Shown: piece by piece, positions 12,099 to 24,264 of the stretch
Layout of the letters: each line of letters starts with the position of its first letter
Position numbering within the stretch: the first letter of the stretch is position 1
NCBI RefSeq assembly: GCF_014805685.1
Contig: NC_060890.1
Span: forward strand, 16,112,000-16,175,999
DNA: 64,000 bases
Reading direction: 5' to 3'
Source: Silurus meridionalis
Lineage: Eukaryota > Chordata > Actinopteri > Siluriformes > Siluridae
Position numbers and translations under genes: made by a program
The notes under the pieces: model-generated
What the model was told of the DNA's origin: nothing
Databases searched by the model: none
What the model saw: the letters and a program-made list of their open reading frames with translations, nothing else

Positions 12099-12346
12099 GG
12101 GTTCCCTAGTGGTCTAGTGGTTAGGATGCGGCGCTCTCACCGCTGCGGCCCGGGTTCGATCCCCGGTCAGGGAACCAACCCCAGCCATTAGGGTTGCACA
12201 AGCCTTAGTGCCGGTCCCAAGCCCGGATAAACGGGGAGGGTTGCGTTAGGAAGGGCATCCAGCATAAAAACATGTGCCAAATCAAACATGCGGATGATCT
12301 GCTGTGGCGACCTCTAACGGGAGAAGCCGAAAGAAAGTTTAGTTTT
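12099..12346 (+). mobile_element. tRNA-Glu-derived SINE, full length, with 9-bp target duplication
   Basis: The head (12103-12174) is close to tRNA-Glu(CTC). A body with GTGCCGGTCCCAAGCCCGGA follows, then a tail CGGGAGAAGCCGAAAGAAAG. AGTAGCAGT occurs directly upstream (12090-12098) and directly downstream (12347-12355), a 9-bp target duplication that sets both boundaries. It depends on a partner LINE for movement. The tail and body match LINE 3' sequence at 50.2-50.6 kb and 21.6-22.0 kb. A second copy lies at 55998. Confidence 0.93.
12103..12174 (+). promoter_or_regulatory. SINE tRNA-Glu-like head with internal Pol III promoter
   Basis: The head starts TCCCTAGTGGTCTAGTGG (A box) and includes GGTTCGATCCC (B box). 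The anticodon arm CGCTCTCACC keeps anticodon CTC, and acceptor arm TCCCTAG...CAGGGAA pairs apart from the decayed last base. It differs from a standard tRNA-Glu at only a few positions (from memory). I call it a SINE promoter and not a functional tRNA gene because the SINE body follows directly, there is no nearby T-run terminator and the insertion has a target duplication. Confidence 0.85.
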
Positions 12347-12724
12347 AGTAGCAGTAGTAAACCACATAGTACTTTTTCCATTTAAGTGAAAGAAGATAGT
12401 TCTTATATTATCACTCATCCTGTACACAACTATAATGGTTTGCTCCCTCACCACCCTCTTGTTTTCCTCATACATGAAAACACCTTGTTACAAGGAATCC
12501 AGAATGCATGAAATCCTCTGCTATGGCGACTCAGTTATGTCTGAAAACCTAAAGGAAGAGCTTTACTAATGTTACATGTCTCATATTGAAAACTGCACCA
12601 TGCCACTAAATAAAAGCATTAATAAAATCTATGTATTATAATTTCCTGTGAATGCACTGTTACTATATGATGAACACATTAATACAAACCTGATTTGCCT
12701 TGCAGCAGGCATTATAGTCTAACC

Positions 12725-13530
12725 AGTGGTGAGCCGTCAGGGCCAGTAGAGAAGGCAATCAGAATCAATGACTTATGTTTTAATATATTTTTGCCCATGA
12801 ATATATATTACATTTAATCTAATTTGTTTATTCTTGTAATTTCATAGTGTTTCTTTAGGGTGCTCTTCTGCAAGAAGTGTCTGTTTAGGTTTCTATCCAA
12901 TCATATTTTAGCCGTCACATCACGCGTTGCCAGGTTCAAAGGAAAAGTTTGTTTAAGGCCTTCATTATGAACACTGTGGGCTCTTGCAGTGTGCAGTCCA
13001 TGTTGAAGCTGTTGCTTTAATCAATCAGAAATTGTAATTGATTTGGTCACAGATATACTTACAAGGCCATTGACAGAATAGACATTTCAAATAAAGCAGG
13101 ACATTGTGAAAAAAAGTCAGCCAAAACAGTTCAAAACAGTTGATAAGCTTTTTCATGAACAATTTATACTTTTATGTTCCTGTAGATTTTGCAAAAAAAC
13201 ACACAATTTGCCTTAATTCCAAATCTCCAGGAACACTGATATGCACGGAAAGAAATGCACAAAAATACTGTAAGGTTAATATTTATGCTTCTGCTAGAGA
13301 TGATATATGTTAATTGGGTTTCTTCCTTTATTAATGACATTCATTCCTGCTATATGAGATACGTGTCTGTGATGCAGCACACTGTAATACTGCATTGTAA
13401 TTGTGTAATAGTGATAGTTTCTGTAGCTGTGATGTCATAAAGACGGTTTTAAAGGTGGATTGACTCAGGTACGACACCACTGAAGGCGTTAGGTGTGAAA
13501 AAGAATGCATGGCCCAGAACTGAGCTGTTT
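12725..13530 (+). repeat. Unclassified dispersed repeat A, copy 2
   Basis: The core at 13160-13525 aligns in direct orientation with 4780-5200. The upstream part begins GTGGTGAGCCGTCAGGGCC, which looks like a transposon edge, but I could not find its inverted partner. Two short frames inside are not convincing genes. Confidence 0.55.
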
Positions 13531-15380
13531 AACTGTTTAAAAATCTTCTGAACAGAATCTACTGTTATCAGAATCTAAAAAACTGACCAATCAGTTTTAA
13601 GAAATTAACAGAGCTACGGAATAATGATATTTTAAGGAATACGTTTACTTAATTGATGTTAGTAAAATAGATAATATTGAGAAAACCAGTACTAGAATGC
13701 CTTGTCAGCCACAAAACATTTCAGTACTCCGAAGGAAGTACTGAACACAGACCTGAAAGAAGAGGCATTTCTTTACTCGAGGACTCAGAAATCTTTTTTT
13801 TTAATTTCTAGATTCTTGAAGGTTTATTGACAAGGACATTTTAAATTACATTTTTAACAACCCTGATTATGTTCCTCTTCTGTGCCACTGACCTGATGAG
13901 AGTTCTAAACAGAGTAGTGCCCTTTCATAAGGTCAAAATGGGCATTGTGTATGCATCGTGATATGAACAAAACAAGCATCACCACCGTTAATCCAGAATT
14001 ATTTATGTGTAGTGAGATTTTGATTACTTAGTAATGGGGAATACTAAAGTCAGTCTTTTTTTTATGTTTTCTGACCAAAAAAAGGAGCAACTCCTTCAAA
14101 TGTTCCTGCTCTCTTTCTCCATCTGTCTCTCTTGGGACTTGCTGAAAGGTCATGCAATTCTTCTCACTCCTCAGTTGACAGTGAATTCTAAGTCTTGTGA
14201 AAATCTTTCCCTCTTCCTTTTTCACATGCTATTAAATGGTGTTACTGAAAGCTCATATTGTTGAACACTGAGTTTTAAAATCACAAATAAAGATTACCCA
14301 TTTGCTTATGCATGCTGATAAACTGTTTAAGTGGGCATCTCGCTGATTAACAAATGCTTTTAAAATGCTTTTGATTAATTGCAGAGATGCAAATCAGATT
14401 TTATGAGAAATTTATTAGAAACATTTATATCACAGTGCAGATCTGATTCTTCAATAAGAACTCAGCTTCAAGGATTTCATAAATATTCTATTACAGCAGA
14501 TCTCCCAGGAGTTCCAGCTACAAGGCTAATCATAGTTTTCTAGCAATTTTAGAGGGAATCACTCAGAGGTAAAAAGATTTTAGTATGGAGAGATTTATCT
14601 TTAGGATTTAGTTTTTCTATAACTCTTTTTAATGATCTTTAGGAGAGGCTGCTAAGGGGAATGACTGTTTATAGCTGCTATAATGTAACTGATAACAGAA
14701 ACTTTGTTTATGAACATTTAATTCGACAGAACTATTAATAAACTACAAATAAAATACAAATAAAATATGAATAAATGAAGTACAATTTACCATTGTTTAA
14801 TACTTTAGAATAATGGAAAATTGCCGTGGATAAGAAAAATAAATAAAATACTTTGGTTATTGAAAAATAATAATTTTTTTATCTCAACACCGTGTTGTTT
14901 ATTAATTTTCCTAAGATGCCCAGATTGTTTTATTACATTTATTATTTAATCTTCAGATGGTAAAAAATGCCATTATTAAATATTACATCCCTGTTATTAG
15001 TTTTATATTAACCTCTGCACTCTTTAAGTGCCCTGTATTTACCTCTTTTAAGTATGTAAGTCCTAAATTACATAATTACTTGAAGACATAATCCTCCCAT
15101 CTGTGGTTTATATCATGATACAAATGCTTTATTTTTGCAAGAGCTCTGCTTTATCTCTGAATCTACAGTGACATTCCCCTGACACTACCTCTCCTTCTGC
15201 TGTGGTTAGGTATGAACGCCATCAACCATGTTTTATTTCTAGGTTGTTGTGCATTAAACCTACATTTTGAATATGTTTCAGAGCATCTTGAGCCAAGAGA
15301 TACCTCAAAACTTTAAATATATGCACAATTGTTGCCATGAATGCCTGTGGATAAAATGTTAGTTAGTCTAATGGAATTGG
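13531..15380. other. Intergenic, no recognisable feature
   Basis: Strongly AT-rich (especially 14700-15080). No gene, RNA or repeat family was recognised. Confidence 0.5.
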
Positions 15381-15420
15381 ACCCTAACCCTTGACCATAA
15401 ACCAAAGCCCTAACACTAAC
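15381..15420 (+). repeat. Left edge of the 32-bp satellite, detached by a LINE fragment
   Basis: CCCTAACCCTTGACCATAAACC ends in CCCTAACACTAAC, little more than one satellite unit in phase with the array at 16038. It is separated from it by the LINE fragment at 15421-16037. Confidence 0.8.
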
Positions 15421-16037
15421 TGGACTTCTGCAACGCTCTGCTGGCAGGTCTTCCCCTGAACGCTATTTCGTCCACAGCAAACTATCCAAAACGCAGCTGC
15501 ACGACTGTTTAATCTGCCCAAGTTCTCCCACACCACCCCACTGCTGCGCTCCCTTCACTGGCTTCCAGTAGCTGCACGTATCAGATTCAAAACACTGATG
15601 CTTGCCTACAAGGCCAAAAATGGACCAGCGCCATCTTACCTCAGAGACCTCATCACACCTCACACACTGCATCATGCTGTCTGAGATCCTCCAGCACTGC
15701 TCGACTGGTACCACCTACTCTCAGAATGAGAGGTAAGTACACTTCACGTCTCCTTCTGTTCTGGCACCGAGGTGGTGGAATGAACTTCCCCTAGATGTCC
15801 GTACAGCACAGTCCCTGACTATCTTCAAGCGATGATTGAAGACCTACCTCTTCCTGCAACACTTAAATTAGCACTTTCCAAATTTGCTATGTAGAATTCA
15901 AGAGTTATATTTACATTGAGTTTGTAATCTTGCGTACCAGTGTAGATTTAATAATTGCTAGAGACTCAATGCACTTTTGTACGTTGCTCTGGACAAGGGC
16001 ATCTGCTAAATGCCACAAAAGTAATTGTAAATGTAAA
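15421..16037 (+). mobile_element. L2-like LINE 3' end inserted into the satellite
   Basis: The plus strand encodes the end of a non-LTR reverse transcriptase: DFCNALLAGLPL, then after a frame change NAAARLFNLPKFSHTTPLLR, SLHWLPVAARIRFKTLMLAY and GPAPSYLRDLITPHT, before stops. The 3' end has GCTCTGGACAAGGGCATCTGCTAAATG and a TGTAAATGTAAA tail, as in fish L2-type LINEs. It is severely 5'-truncated and inactive. The flanks rejoin the 32-bp satellite almost in phase, so it inserted after the array formed. A related antisense copy lies at 46016-46284. Confidence 0.85.
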
Positions 16038-18747
16038 CTCCTAACCATAAACCATAGCCCTTACACGAACTCCTAACCATAAACCATAGCCCTAACACGA
16101 ACTCCTAACCATAAACCATAGCCCTAACACGAACTCCTAACCATAAACCATAGCCCTAACACGAACTCCTAACCATAAACCATAGCCCTAACACTAACTC
16201 CTAACCATAAACCATAGCCCTAACACTAACTCCTAACCATAAACCATAGCCCTAACACTAACTCCTAACCATAAACCATAGCCCTAACACTAACTCCTAA
16301 CCATAAACCATAGCCCTAACATGAACTCCTAACCATAAACCATAGCCCTAACATGAACTCCTAACCATAAACCATAGCCCTTACACTAACTCCTAACCAT
16401 AAACCATAGCCCTAACACTAACTCCTAACATAAACCATAGCCCTAACACTAACTCCTAACCATAAACCATAGCCCTTACACTAACTCCTAACCATAAACC
16501 ATAGCCCTTACACTAACTCCTAACCATAAACCATAGCCCTAACACTAACTCCTAACCATAAACCATAGCCCTTACACTAACTCCTAACCATAAACCATAG
16601 CCCTAACATGAACTCCTAACCATGAACCATAGCCCTTACACTAACTCCTAACCATAAACCATAGCCCTTACACTAACTCCTAACCATAAACCATAGCCCT
16701 TACACTAACTCCTAACCATAAACCATAGCCCTAACACTAACTCCTAACCATAAACCATAGCCCTTACACTAACTCCTAACCATAAACCATAGCCCTAACA
16801 TGAACTCCTAACCATAAACCATAGCCCTAACACTAACTCCTAACCATAAACCATAGCCCTTACACTAACTCCCAACCATAAACCATAGCCCTAACACTTA
16901 CTCCTAACCATAAACCATAGCCCTAACATGAACTCCTAACCATAAACCATAGCCCTAACACGAACTCCTAACCATAAACCATAGCCCTTACACTAACTCC
17001 TAACCATAAACCATAGCCCTTACACTAACTCCTAACCATAAACCATAGCCCTAACACTAACTCCTAACCATAAACCATAGCCCTAACACTAACTCCCAAC
17101 CATAAACCATAGCCCTTACACTAACTCCTAACCATAAACCATAGCCCTAACACTAACTCCTAACCATAAACCATAGCCCTAACACTAACTCCTAACCATA
17201 AACCATAGCCCTAACACAACTCCTAACCATAAACCATAGCCCTAACACTAACTCCTAACCATAAACCATAGCCCTAACACTAACTCCTAACCATAAACCA
17301 TAGCCCTAACACTAACTCCTAACCATAAACCATAGCCCTAACACTAACTCCTAACCATAAACCATAGCCCTAACACGAACTCCTAACCATAAACCATAGC
17401 CCTAACACTAACTCCTAACCATAAACCATAGCCCTAACACTAACTCCTAACCATAAACCATAGCCCTTACACTAACTCCTAACCATAAACCATAGCCCTA
17501 ACACTAACTCCCAACCATAAACCATAGCCCTAACACTAACTCCTTACCATAAACCATAGCCCTAACACTTACTCCTAACCATAAACCATAGCCCTAACAC
17601 TTACTCCCAACCATAAACCATAGCCCTAACACTAACTCCTAACCATAAACCATAGCCCTAACACTAACTCCTACCATAAACCATAAACCATAGCCCTAAC
17701 ACTAACTCCTAACCATAAACCATAGCCCTAACACTAACTCCTAACCATAAACCATAGCCCTAACACTAACTCCTAACCATAAACCATAGCCCTAACACTA
17801 ACTCCCAACCATAAACCATAGCCCTTACACTAACTCCTAACCATAAACCATAGCCCTAACACTAACTCCCAACCATAAACCATAAACCATAGCCCTAACA
17901 CTAACTCCTAACCATAAACCATAGCCCTAACACTAACTCCTAACCATAAACCATAGCCCTAACACTAACTCCTAACCATAAACCATAGCCCTAACACTAA
18001 CTCCTAACCATAAACCATAGCCCTAACACAACTCCTAACCATAAACCATAGCCCTAACACGAACTCCTAACCATAAACCATAGCCCTAACACTAACTCCT
18101 AACCATAAACCATAGCCCTAACACTAACTCCTAACCATAAACCATAGCCCTAACATGAACTCCTAACCATAAACCATAGCCCCAACACTAACTCCTAACC
18201 ATAAACCATAGCCCTAACACTAACTCCTAACCATAAACCATAGCCCTAACACTAACTCCTAACCATAAACCATAGCCCTAACACTACTCCTAACCATAAA
18301 CCATAAACCATAAACCATAGCCCTAACACTAACTCCTAACCATAAACCATAGCCCTAACACTAACTCCTAACCATAAACCATAGCCCTAACACTAACTCC
18401 TAACCATAAACCAGAGCCCTAACACTAACTCCTAACCATAAACCATAGCCCTAACACTAACTCCTAACCATAAACCATAGCCCTAACACTAACTCCTAAC
18501 CATAAACCATAGCCCTAACACTAACTCCTAACCATAAACCATAGCCCTAACATGAACTCCTAACCATAAACCATAGCCCCAACACTAACTCCTAACCATA
18601 AACCATAGCCCTAACACTAACTCCTAACCATAAACCATAGCCCTAACACTAACTCCTTACCATAAACCATAGCCCTAACACTTACTCCTAACCATAAACC
18701 ATAGCCCTAACACTAACTCCTAACATAAACCATAGCCCTAACACTAA
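16038..18747 (+). repeat. 32-bp tandem satellite, about 85 units
   Basis: The unit is CTCCTAACCATAAACCATAG followed by CCCTAACACTAA (32 bp), repeated over 2.7 kb with little divergence. Recurrent variants are CACTAAC, CACGAAC and CATGAAC at the unit junction, CCCTAACAC versus CCCTTACAC, and CTCCTAACC versus CTCCCAACC. Local slippage of ATAAACC adds 7 bp or more at about 17675, 17880 and 18297. Each unit contains one telomere-like CCCTAA. No open frame runs through the array. Confidence 0.97.
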
Positions 18748-19015
18748 CCCACTAACCCTAACACAAACCTATAACTAACACAATAATCCCCCACCTTTAT
18801 TTATTCCACTCACACTAATTAACCTCAAGCCTAACCTAAGCCCTAGGCCTAACACTAACCCATTAACCCTAAAATTAACCCACGAACCCTAACACTAAAC
18901 CCTAATAAAAGATTTATTAAAAAAACACCTAAATCTAACACTTGAATAACAACCCAAATGCAAACACCTAACTCTAACCCTAAACCTAAACCTAATCTTA
19001 ACCTTAACACTAGCA
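18748..19015 (+). repeat. Degenerate telomere-like CCCTAA-rich sequence
   Basis: Irregular CCCTAA, CCTAAACCTAAACCTAA and TAACCCTAA blocks interspersed with diverged sequence border the satellite. It looks like old interstitial telomeric repeat or a decayed satellite ancestor. No perfect TTAGGG array is present. Confidence 0.6.
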
Positions 19016-19188
19016 CTATCTTAGGCCAGTGTAAATTTGCTGCCCAGGCTGGTCTATGGCAGGTTTAGCAGGTTACTATGCTAATCCAGCGAGTCAGTGC
19101 TGTTCAGAGATCGGATTGATGCAGAAAGAGCTGCACAACAGTTTTGGCCAAGCTGATAAGCCAAGATACAACTGTTAAACACTCACCA

Positions 19189-19254
<66 letters not shown>

Positions 19255-19892
19255 ACTTTAGGTTCCTCCTCTTCAATCTCATCATGTTTCAACCCTTCAG
19301 ATCAAACAGCATGCTGAGAGCTCAGGCCTGGAGTGACAGAGTGACTCAGTGTGTCTACACTAACACTATCAAAACCACAGTGTCTCTGTTACACACAGGT
19401 GACAAGTTCTACAAAACAAAACATTTCAGCCGAAGGTCACCCGAACACGTCAATGGCTTCGAATGCATTGTGCGACATGAGAGCAGCGGCAATTGCCTCA
19501 TTTGTTTCCCTTGTTATCTGTTTAATCAATTAGTTTATCCCACAGTGAAATATTGAATCACAGGCTTCGAGGTCATTATTACTGCTATAATAACGGTTTT
19601 ATAGTAACAACTGTAACAAAAGGTCATATCAGCTAAAACAATGTAATATTTTCTTCTAATAAATATTGGAAGTAATTTTTTTTGTCTTCTTCCAAACCGT
19701 TTTTCCAAAACGGATCTATTATGTCTTGCTGTAGTCTCCGAACTGAACAACTCACAGTGAGAAAGCCAACAGACTTTCATCTTTAAATTTAGCTTGCTTA
19801 GCGTAGCATCACTAACAACTTTTTACCTGTCTCCATTAAAACAACAGAAAAAAACATGACTTACAGAAGCAACAGTAGCCAAGCGTGTGTGG

Positions 19893-19937
<45 letters not shown>

Positions 19938-20626
19938 ACAAACCAAAATATACTCTGGTGCATAAAAGCTCAGCTCATTAGTTAAATAATGAAACAGATC
20001 AACTTTTAATGGGATTTCTCTTCATCAGGTGCTCAAGTGCTGACATTTTGCTAAGACACACCTCACACCACTGATGATTTTCTCTGCTTCAGGCAGACAT
20101 TTGGCTGTGGTGACCTTCAAATCCTCCAGGAGAACTGTTCATCAACTGAAGAAATAGCCAGCCTGTGTGTGGGTCATGTTTTTATATCTTGGTGAGGTCC
20201 AAATGTCTCTAGCATGATAGAAATATCTGACGGTTTTGATCTTGAGGAGTCGAAACAAACGTCTCCATGTTTATTTAATGATTTAAAAAATCTTACTGTT
20301 AAACAAACAAACAAATAAATAAATAAATGAAATAAATAATGAAAAACCCTGTTCATATGGTTTCCTTTGGATCACTAAGGAAAAGTTAACGTAGATGTAG
20401 AATAGCATTTATTTGCTATATTAATAATTGTAGAAAAAAATAAGTTAAGTATAACATTGTTCATGTTCATGTTCATGTGTGTGTATGTGTGTGTGTGTGT
20501 GTGTGAGAGAGAGATGTGGGAACTATTTTGAATGTCCATATAAAAAACAAAAAAAAACAACAACAGACTTTAACAGCTCCTCTAGTTATGACAGTGAGCC
20601 ATCACCTTCCTCTTTTTCTTTCTCTC

Positions 20627-20676
<50 letters not shown>

Positions 20677-21026
20677 CCAGGAAACCTCATCCTCGCATAA
20701 TCGATAAGGACTATCAATTAATCAATCTTAATCAATTGAGGCATACATTATAAACTCCAGTTTGTTTCTTTATAAGCAGCTTTACATCTATTCAAATAAT
20801 GCACTTTCTAGAAAGATACAAACAATACACACATAAAAAGAGAAACTGTACAAAGAAGTACTTAACTCATAATGCTTTCAAACAACTAGTCATTTTTTGT
20901 CAGGCTTCTGTAAACATCTGCACATTGGATTTTAACTGAAATAAAAAAACGTGGGACAGAGAACCTTATCCTTACATTTATATTTATACTAAGAAGGCCT
21001 TCCACTCCTCTTTATTTTATCCTGTG
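19016..21026. other. Intergenic with microsatellites
   Basis: Contains (CA)n at 19193-19252, (GT)n at about 19896-19935, (GT)n at 20476-20504 and (CT)n at 20635-20669. Short frames across 19284-19780 have no recognisable domain. Confidence 0.5.
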
Positions 21027-21489
21027 CAGAGGTGGGAAGTAATGAAGTACAAATACTTTGTTACTGTACTTAAGTAGATTTTTCTGGTATCAGTACTTTA
21101 CTACACAACTTATTTTTCAGACGTTTAACAGTTACCCATTAATTTTTTTTAAACAAATATCTGTACTTTCCACTTCTTACATTTATAAACCAGGCTCGTT
21201 ACTTTAGTTTTAATCAATTTGGAGACATGATCAATATTTTTTCTTCTCATTGCGGGCAGTTTTCAGAACATCAGCCTATTTCCTGTCATTGCGCGGTTAG
21301 TTTATGAAGCTCACAATCAACTGAATCAATTGAAGTATGGGGTTTACGTGGATGAGACAGAGGGAGTCAGTGAAGTAAACATGACTAAGAACATGATCAT
21401 CTTTTCTCTTGTGTTCTATACAGTATGGTGGTTGTTCAGCCAGGATACATTTATTAGGTCACAAATTTGTTTTGTGTTAATACATTAAT

Positions 21490-22768
21490 TAAGGCTGTCA
21501 TAATTAACACATTAATGCAAATCAATTTTAATGGCACTAATCTTTTATGGATGCGTGATTAATGCAGCGCGCATTTCTGTTTAGCATTAAATTCTTCAAC
21601 GCAACTAATTTATTTATGACGTTCTTTCTTTACTCTTCTTCTTCTTTCAGCTTCTCCCATTAGGGGTCGCCACAGCGGATCATCCGTCTCCATCCCCCGT
21701 CCTCTACATTAAGTGCCCACCCTAACCTCCACTCTCCTACACTCCTCCTTTCCCTGCTGTCTCTGTAGACGTCTTCCTCCTCTTCTTCTCCTTCTTCGGC
21801 CAACAGTAGCCCAATACCAGTGGTGGTCGTTGGTAACCCGGGCCTCGACCAATCCGGTATGAAATTATGATTCTTGATCCAAATATTTGATTTGGCACGT
21901 TTTTACACTGGATGCCCTTCCTAACGCAACCCTTCCTATTAATCCGGACTTGGGACCGGCACTAAGAGTGCACTGGCTTGTGCATCCATAATGGTGTTTT
22001 TTCTTTACTCATATTCTATATAAATAAAACTCCAATGAAAAAAAAATGTTAATCACTAAACATTTGATTTACTGATGTGCCGAATCTCAAATCAGCACCA
22101 AAACATACCATTATGCACATATCCAGCAATGAACCCTCCGGGGTCGACAAACACGTTTTGTGGCCTTTTTTGTGGCCTCATAACGCCAAAGCGAATCACC
22201 TTTTAAAAAATCGTACAGATAAGAGAAATATATTATTCGATTCTTTAAAGTGTCTGCTTTTATATGTATATACTTATAATAATTTTTTTGTAAAAAAAAA
22301 AAAAAAGGTTTTGGCGCTCTCTGCTGTCTCTGTCATCTCTCTTCACAGACATAAATAAAACAACTTGAATCTTAATGAATACTTACCTCGCAGACATAAA
22401 TATATGTATAGAAATCTTGAAATGTCTACTTTTTTATCCGCATCTAAACATTTTCTGATTATTGAATCCGTATGAAAGTTTGAAGAGGTGAATTTTCTCG
22501 GGTATCACCTCATTAGCCGTCCGTGTGGAAACATAGCAAAAGTTCTGTTTGGTGTCCTGATGATTTACTAATTTAAAACACCATAATTACTTTAAAACAC
22601 ATACAAAAATATTTTTTTCTTCATGCTCTATGTTAAGTTTGGTTGCACTAATATATTATTAATGGTACATTTAAAACAGATAAAAAATGTGCGATTACGT
22701 TGCGATTCATCACGAGTTAACTCACGACAACCAAACGATTTAATCGCGATTAAATATTTTAAATTTCG
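21490..22768. mobile_element. Second hAT-like relic with ATTAAT/GCGATTAA ends
   Basis: The left edge has AAGGCTGTCATAATTAACAC and TGATTAATGC. The right edge has ACGAGTTAACTCACG and TTTAATCGCGATTAAATA. These resemble ends of a common fish hAT family (memory, not shown here). It is interrupted by the element at 21640-21995. The internal AT-rich sequence codes for nothing recognisable. Confidence 0.5.
21640..21995 (-). mobile_element. LINE 3' end sharing its sequence with the SINE body
   Basis: Read on the minus strand it begins near GGATGCACAAGCCAGTGC, continues with TTAGTGCCGGTCCCAAGTCC and AGGAAGGGCATCCAG as in the SINEs at 12099 and 55998. It then contains about 200 bases absent from those SINEs before ATGGAGACGGATGATCCGCT and the shared GGCGACCCCTAATGGGAGAA tail. 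The ATGTAGAGGAC...GGAGAC stretch also matches the LINE end at about 50535-50570. It lacks a tRNA-like head. Confidence 0.75.
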
Positions 22769-22769
22769 T

Positions 22770-22918
22770 TAAAGCCTGTGTAAAGTTCATTAGTTTTAAT
22801 GTAGACACCTGCAGCTTATAGACAGGTGCAGCGTATTTATGTTCAAAATAAAAATCTTTGTCAAATTCAGTGGGTGCAGCTTATATTTGGGTGCGCTTAA
22901 TAGTCCGGAAATTATGGT
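22770..22918 (+). mobile_element. pogo-like element, right-end fragment
   Basis: AAGCCTGTGTAAAGTTCATT through GGGTGCGCTTAATAGTCCGG closely matches the right terminal 130 bases of the pogo-like element at 3344-4274. The left part is missing. Confidence 0.8.
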
Positions 22919-23033
22919 ACTTATTTTATTTTCAATGAAAGAGTGTAGTCAGTGCTTTTACCAGAGTAATTCAACAAATGAGTTTCTGTACTTCTACTTG
23001 AGTGAAGAATGTGTGTTCTTTTGCCACCTCTAG

Positions 23034-24264
23034 TTCTTACCAGTTTTAAAGGGTGAATTTAGTTGTAAAATCCTTTCTTACCAATTATACGAGCGGAGAG
23101 AAAGCAGGTTGGGAGCTGAAGTGAGGGAGAGACCAGATTCAGGGAGAGGATGAGGAAGATGAACTGTTACAGGAGGATGACTACAATTCAGTTCTGTAAA
23201 ATCGAACAATGTGTAGAAAAATGGTGAACTGCTACTTTGGATACAGCTTTTATTAGTAATGGATTTTTTTTTACATGAGGAAATACACATTTAGTATTGA
23301 AATATTGTATTAAATCCGTGGGTAGAAGGTACAGTTGCACATGAAGTGCTGTTGGTACTGGGTTTTATCTTGAGCTCCAGGTCTTGTCTCATAAAGCCAA
23401 ATACTGCTGAACTAGTTATCCCAGAGCTTAGTTAGATCTTACTTAGGATTTTCTATTATCACTGTGTTGGTTTAATTTTTACTGGATTACATCCCCATGG
23501 TTACATGCAACACAGCTAACCTACTCAGGGGAAAATTCAGGACTGCAACCAGGTCTTGTACCAATCAGCTGTTGGGAAAATATTTATTCCGACTCAAGCT
23601 GCCATCACCGTGGAAATAACGAGGGTTTTATATAAGCTTGTTTATTAGGAGCAAAAGATGTGAAAAGAATATTCCAGTAATAAGAGCATTCCTTGGCTTT
23701 CACAAATAGTTGATTTATAGCAAATATATAGATTTTGCAATGTACCACTATAAAATTCTTGCAATTTAGTACGTTCTGTTTTTTGTTGCCTTATTTGATA
23801 CAACCATTGTGCTTTTACATGCACACATAGGAACTCCTCACACCCTGACAGGTGGATCAACTGAGAAAAGCTGTTAGTATGTATAGAACACAGCACAGTG
23901 ATAGACAGGGCCAGGTTTCTTCAAATACTTTAATTTCTGAATTGCCCATCCATGAATTCCCAAAAAGTCCACCAATGGATTAATCACCATGTATTGGCAT
24001 GTCTCTCCTGAATTTTCAAGGAAGTCTGGGCAGAGTCCATCACATCTCGGATGAATGAAGAATATAAATAAATTCAGAATGTACAGAAAACCGAGTTTTA
24101 ACTTCTTGTGCTACGGGATTAAAAAATGTCAAGGGAACCATCATCATTCCATCACTGAACAAAAAACACACAAAGACCTCTCATCACATATAATAACCTG
24201 GGCTTTATTATCAGATTTCTGTGTGAATGGTCTCATCTTTTCCCCTCTTGATTTTCAATATGAT
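23034..24264. other. Intergenic, between repeats and the epc1 3' end
   Basis: No repeat family or gene was recognised. TTTATT at 24204-24209 is an additional possible minus-strand AATAAA signal. Confidence 0.4.

Larger units (their letters stand above)
21027..23033. mobile_element. hAT-like DNA element carrying nested insertions
   Basis: The left end CAGAGGTGGGAAGTAATGAAG and the right end TTTTGCCACCTCTAG are inverted relative to each other. GTACTTAAGTAGA near the left mirrors TCTACTTGAGTGAAG near the right. Roughly 2 kb long because other repeats sit inside: a second hAT-like relic (21490-22768), a LINE/SINE piece (21640-21995) and a pogo-like fragment (22770-22918). No target duplication was found and no transposase frame is visible. 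Confidence 0.65.

Noticed and set aside
12103..12174. Functional tRNA-Glu gene
   Set aside because: The cloverleaf is nearly intact, but a SINE body follows with no terminator, and a 9-bp target duplication brackets the whole unit.
16038..18747. CRISPR-like array
   Set aside because: The units are contiguous with no unique spacers, in a eukaryotic genome; it is a satellite.
18748..19015. True chromosome end
   Set aside because: The CCCTAA blocks are irregular and followed by tens of kilobases of ordinary sequence including genes.
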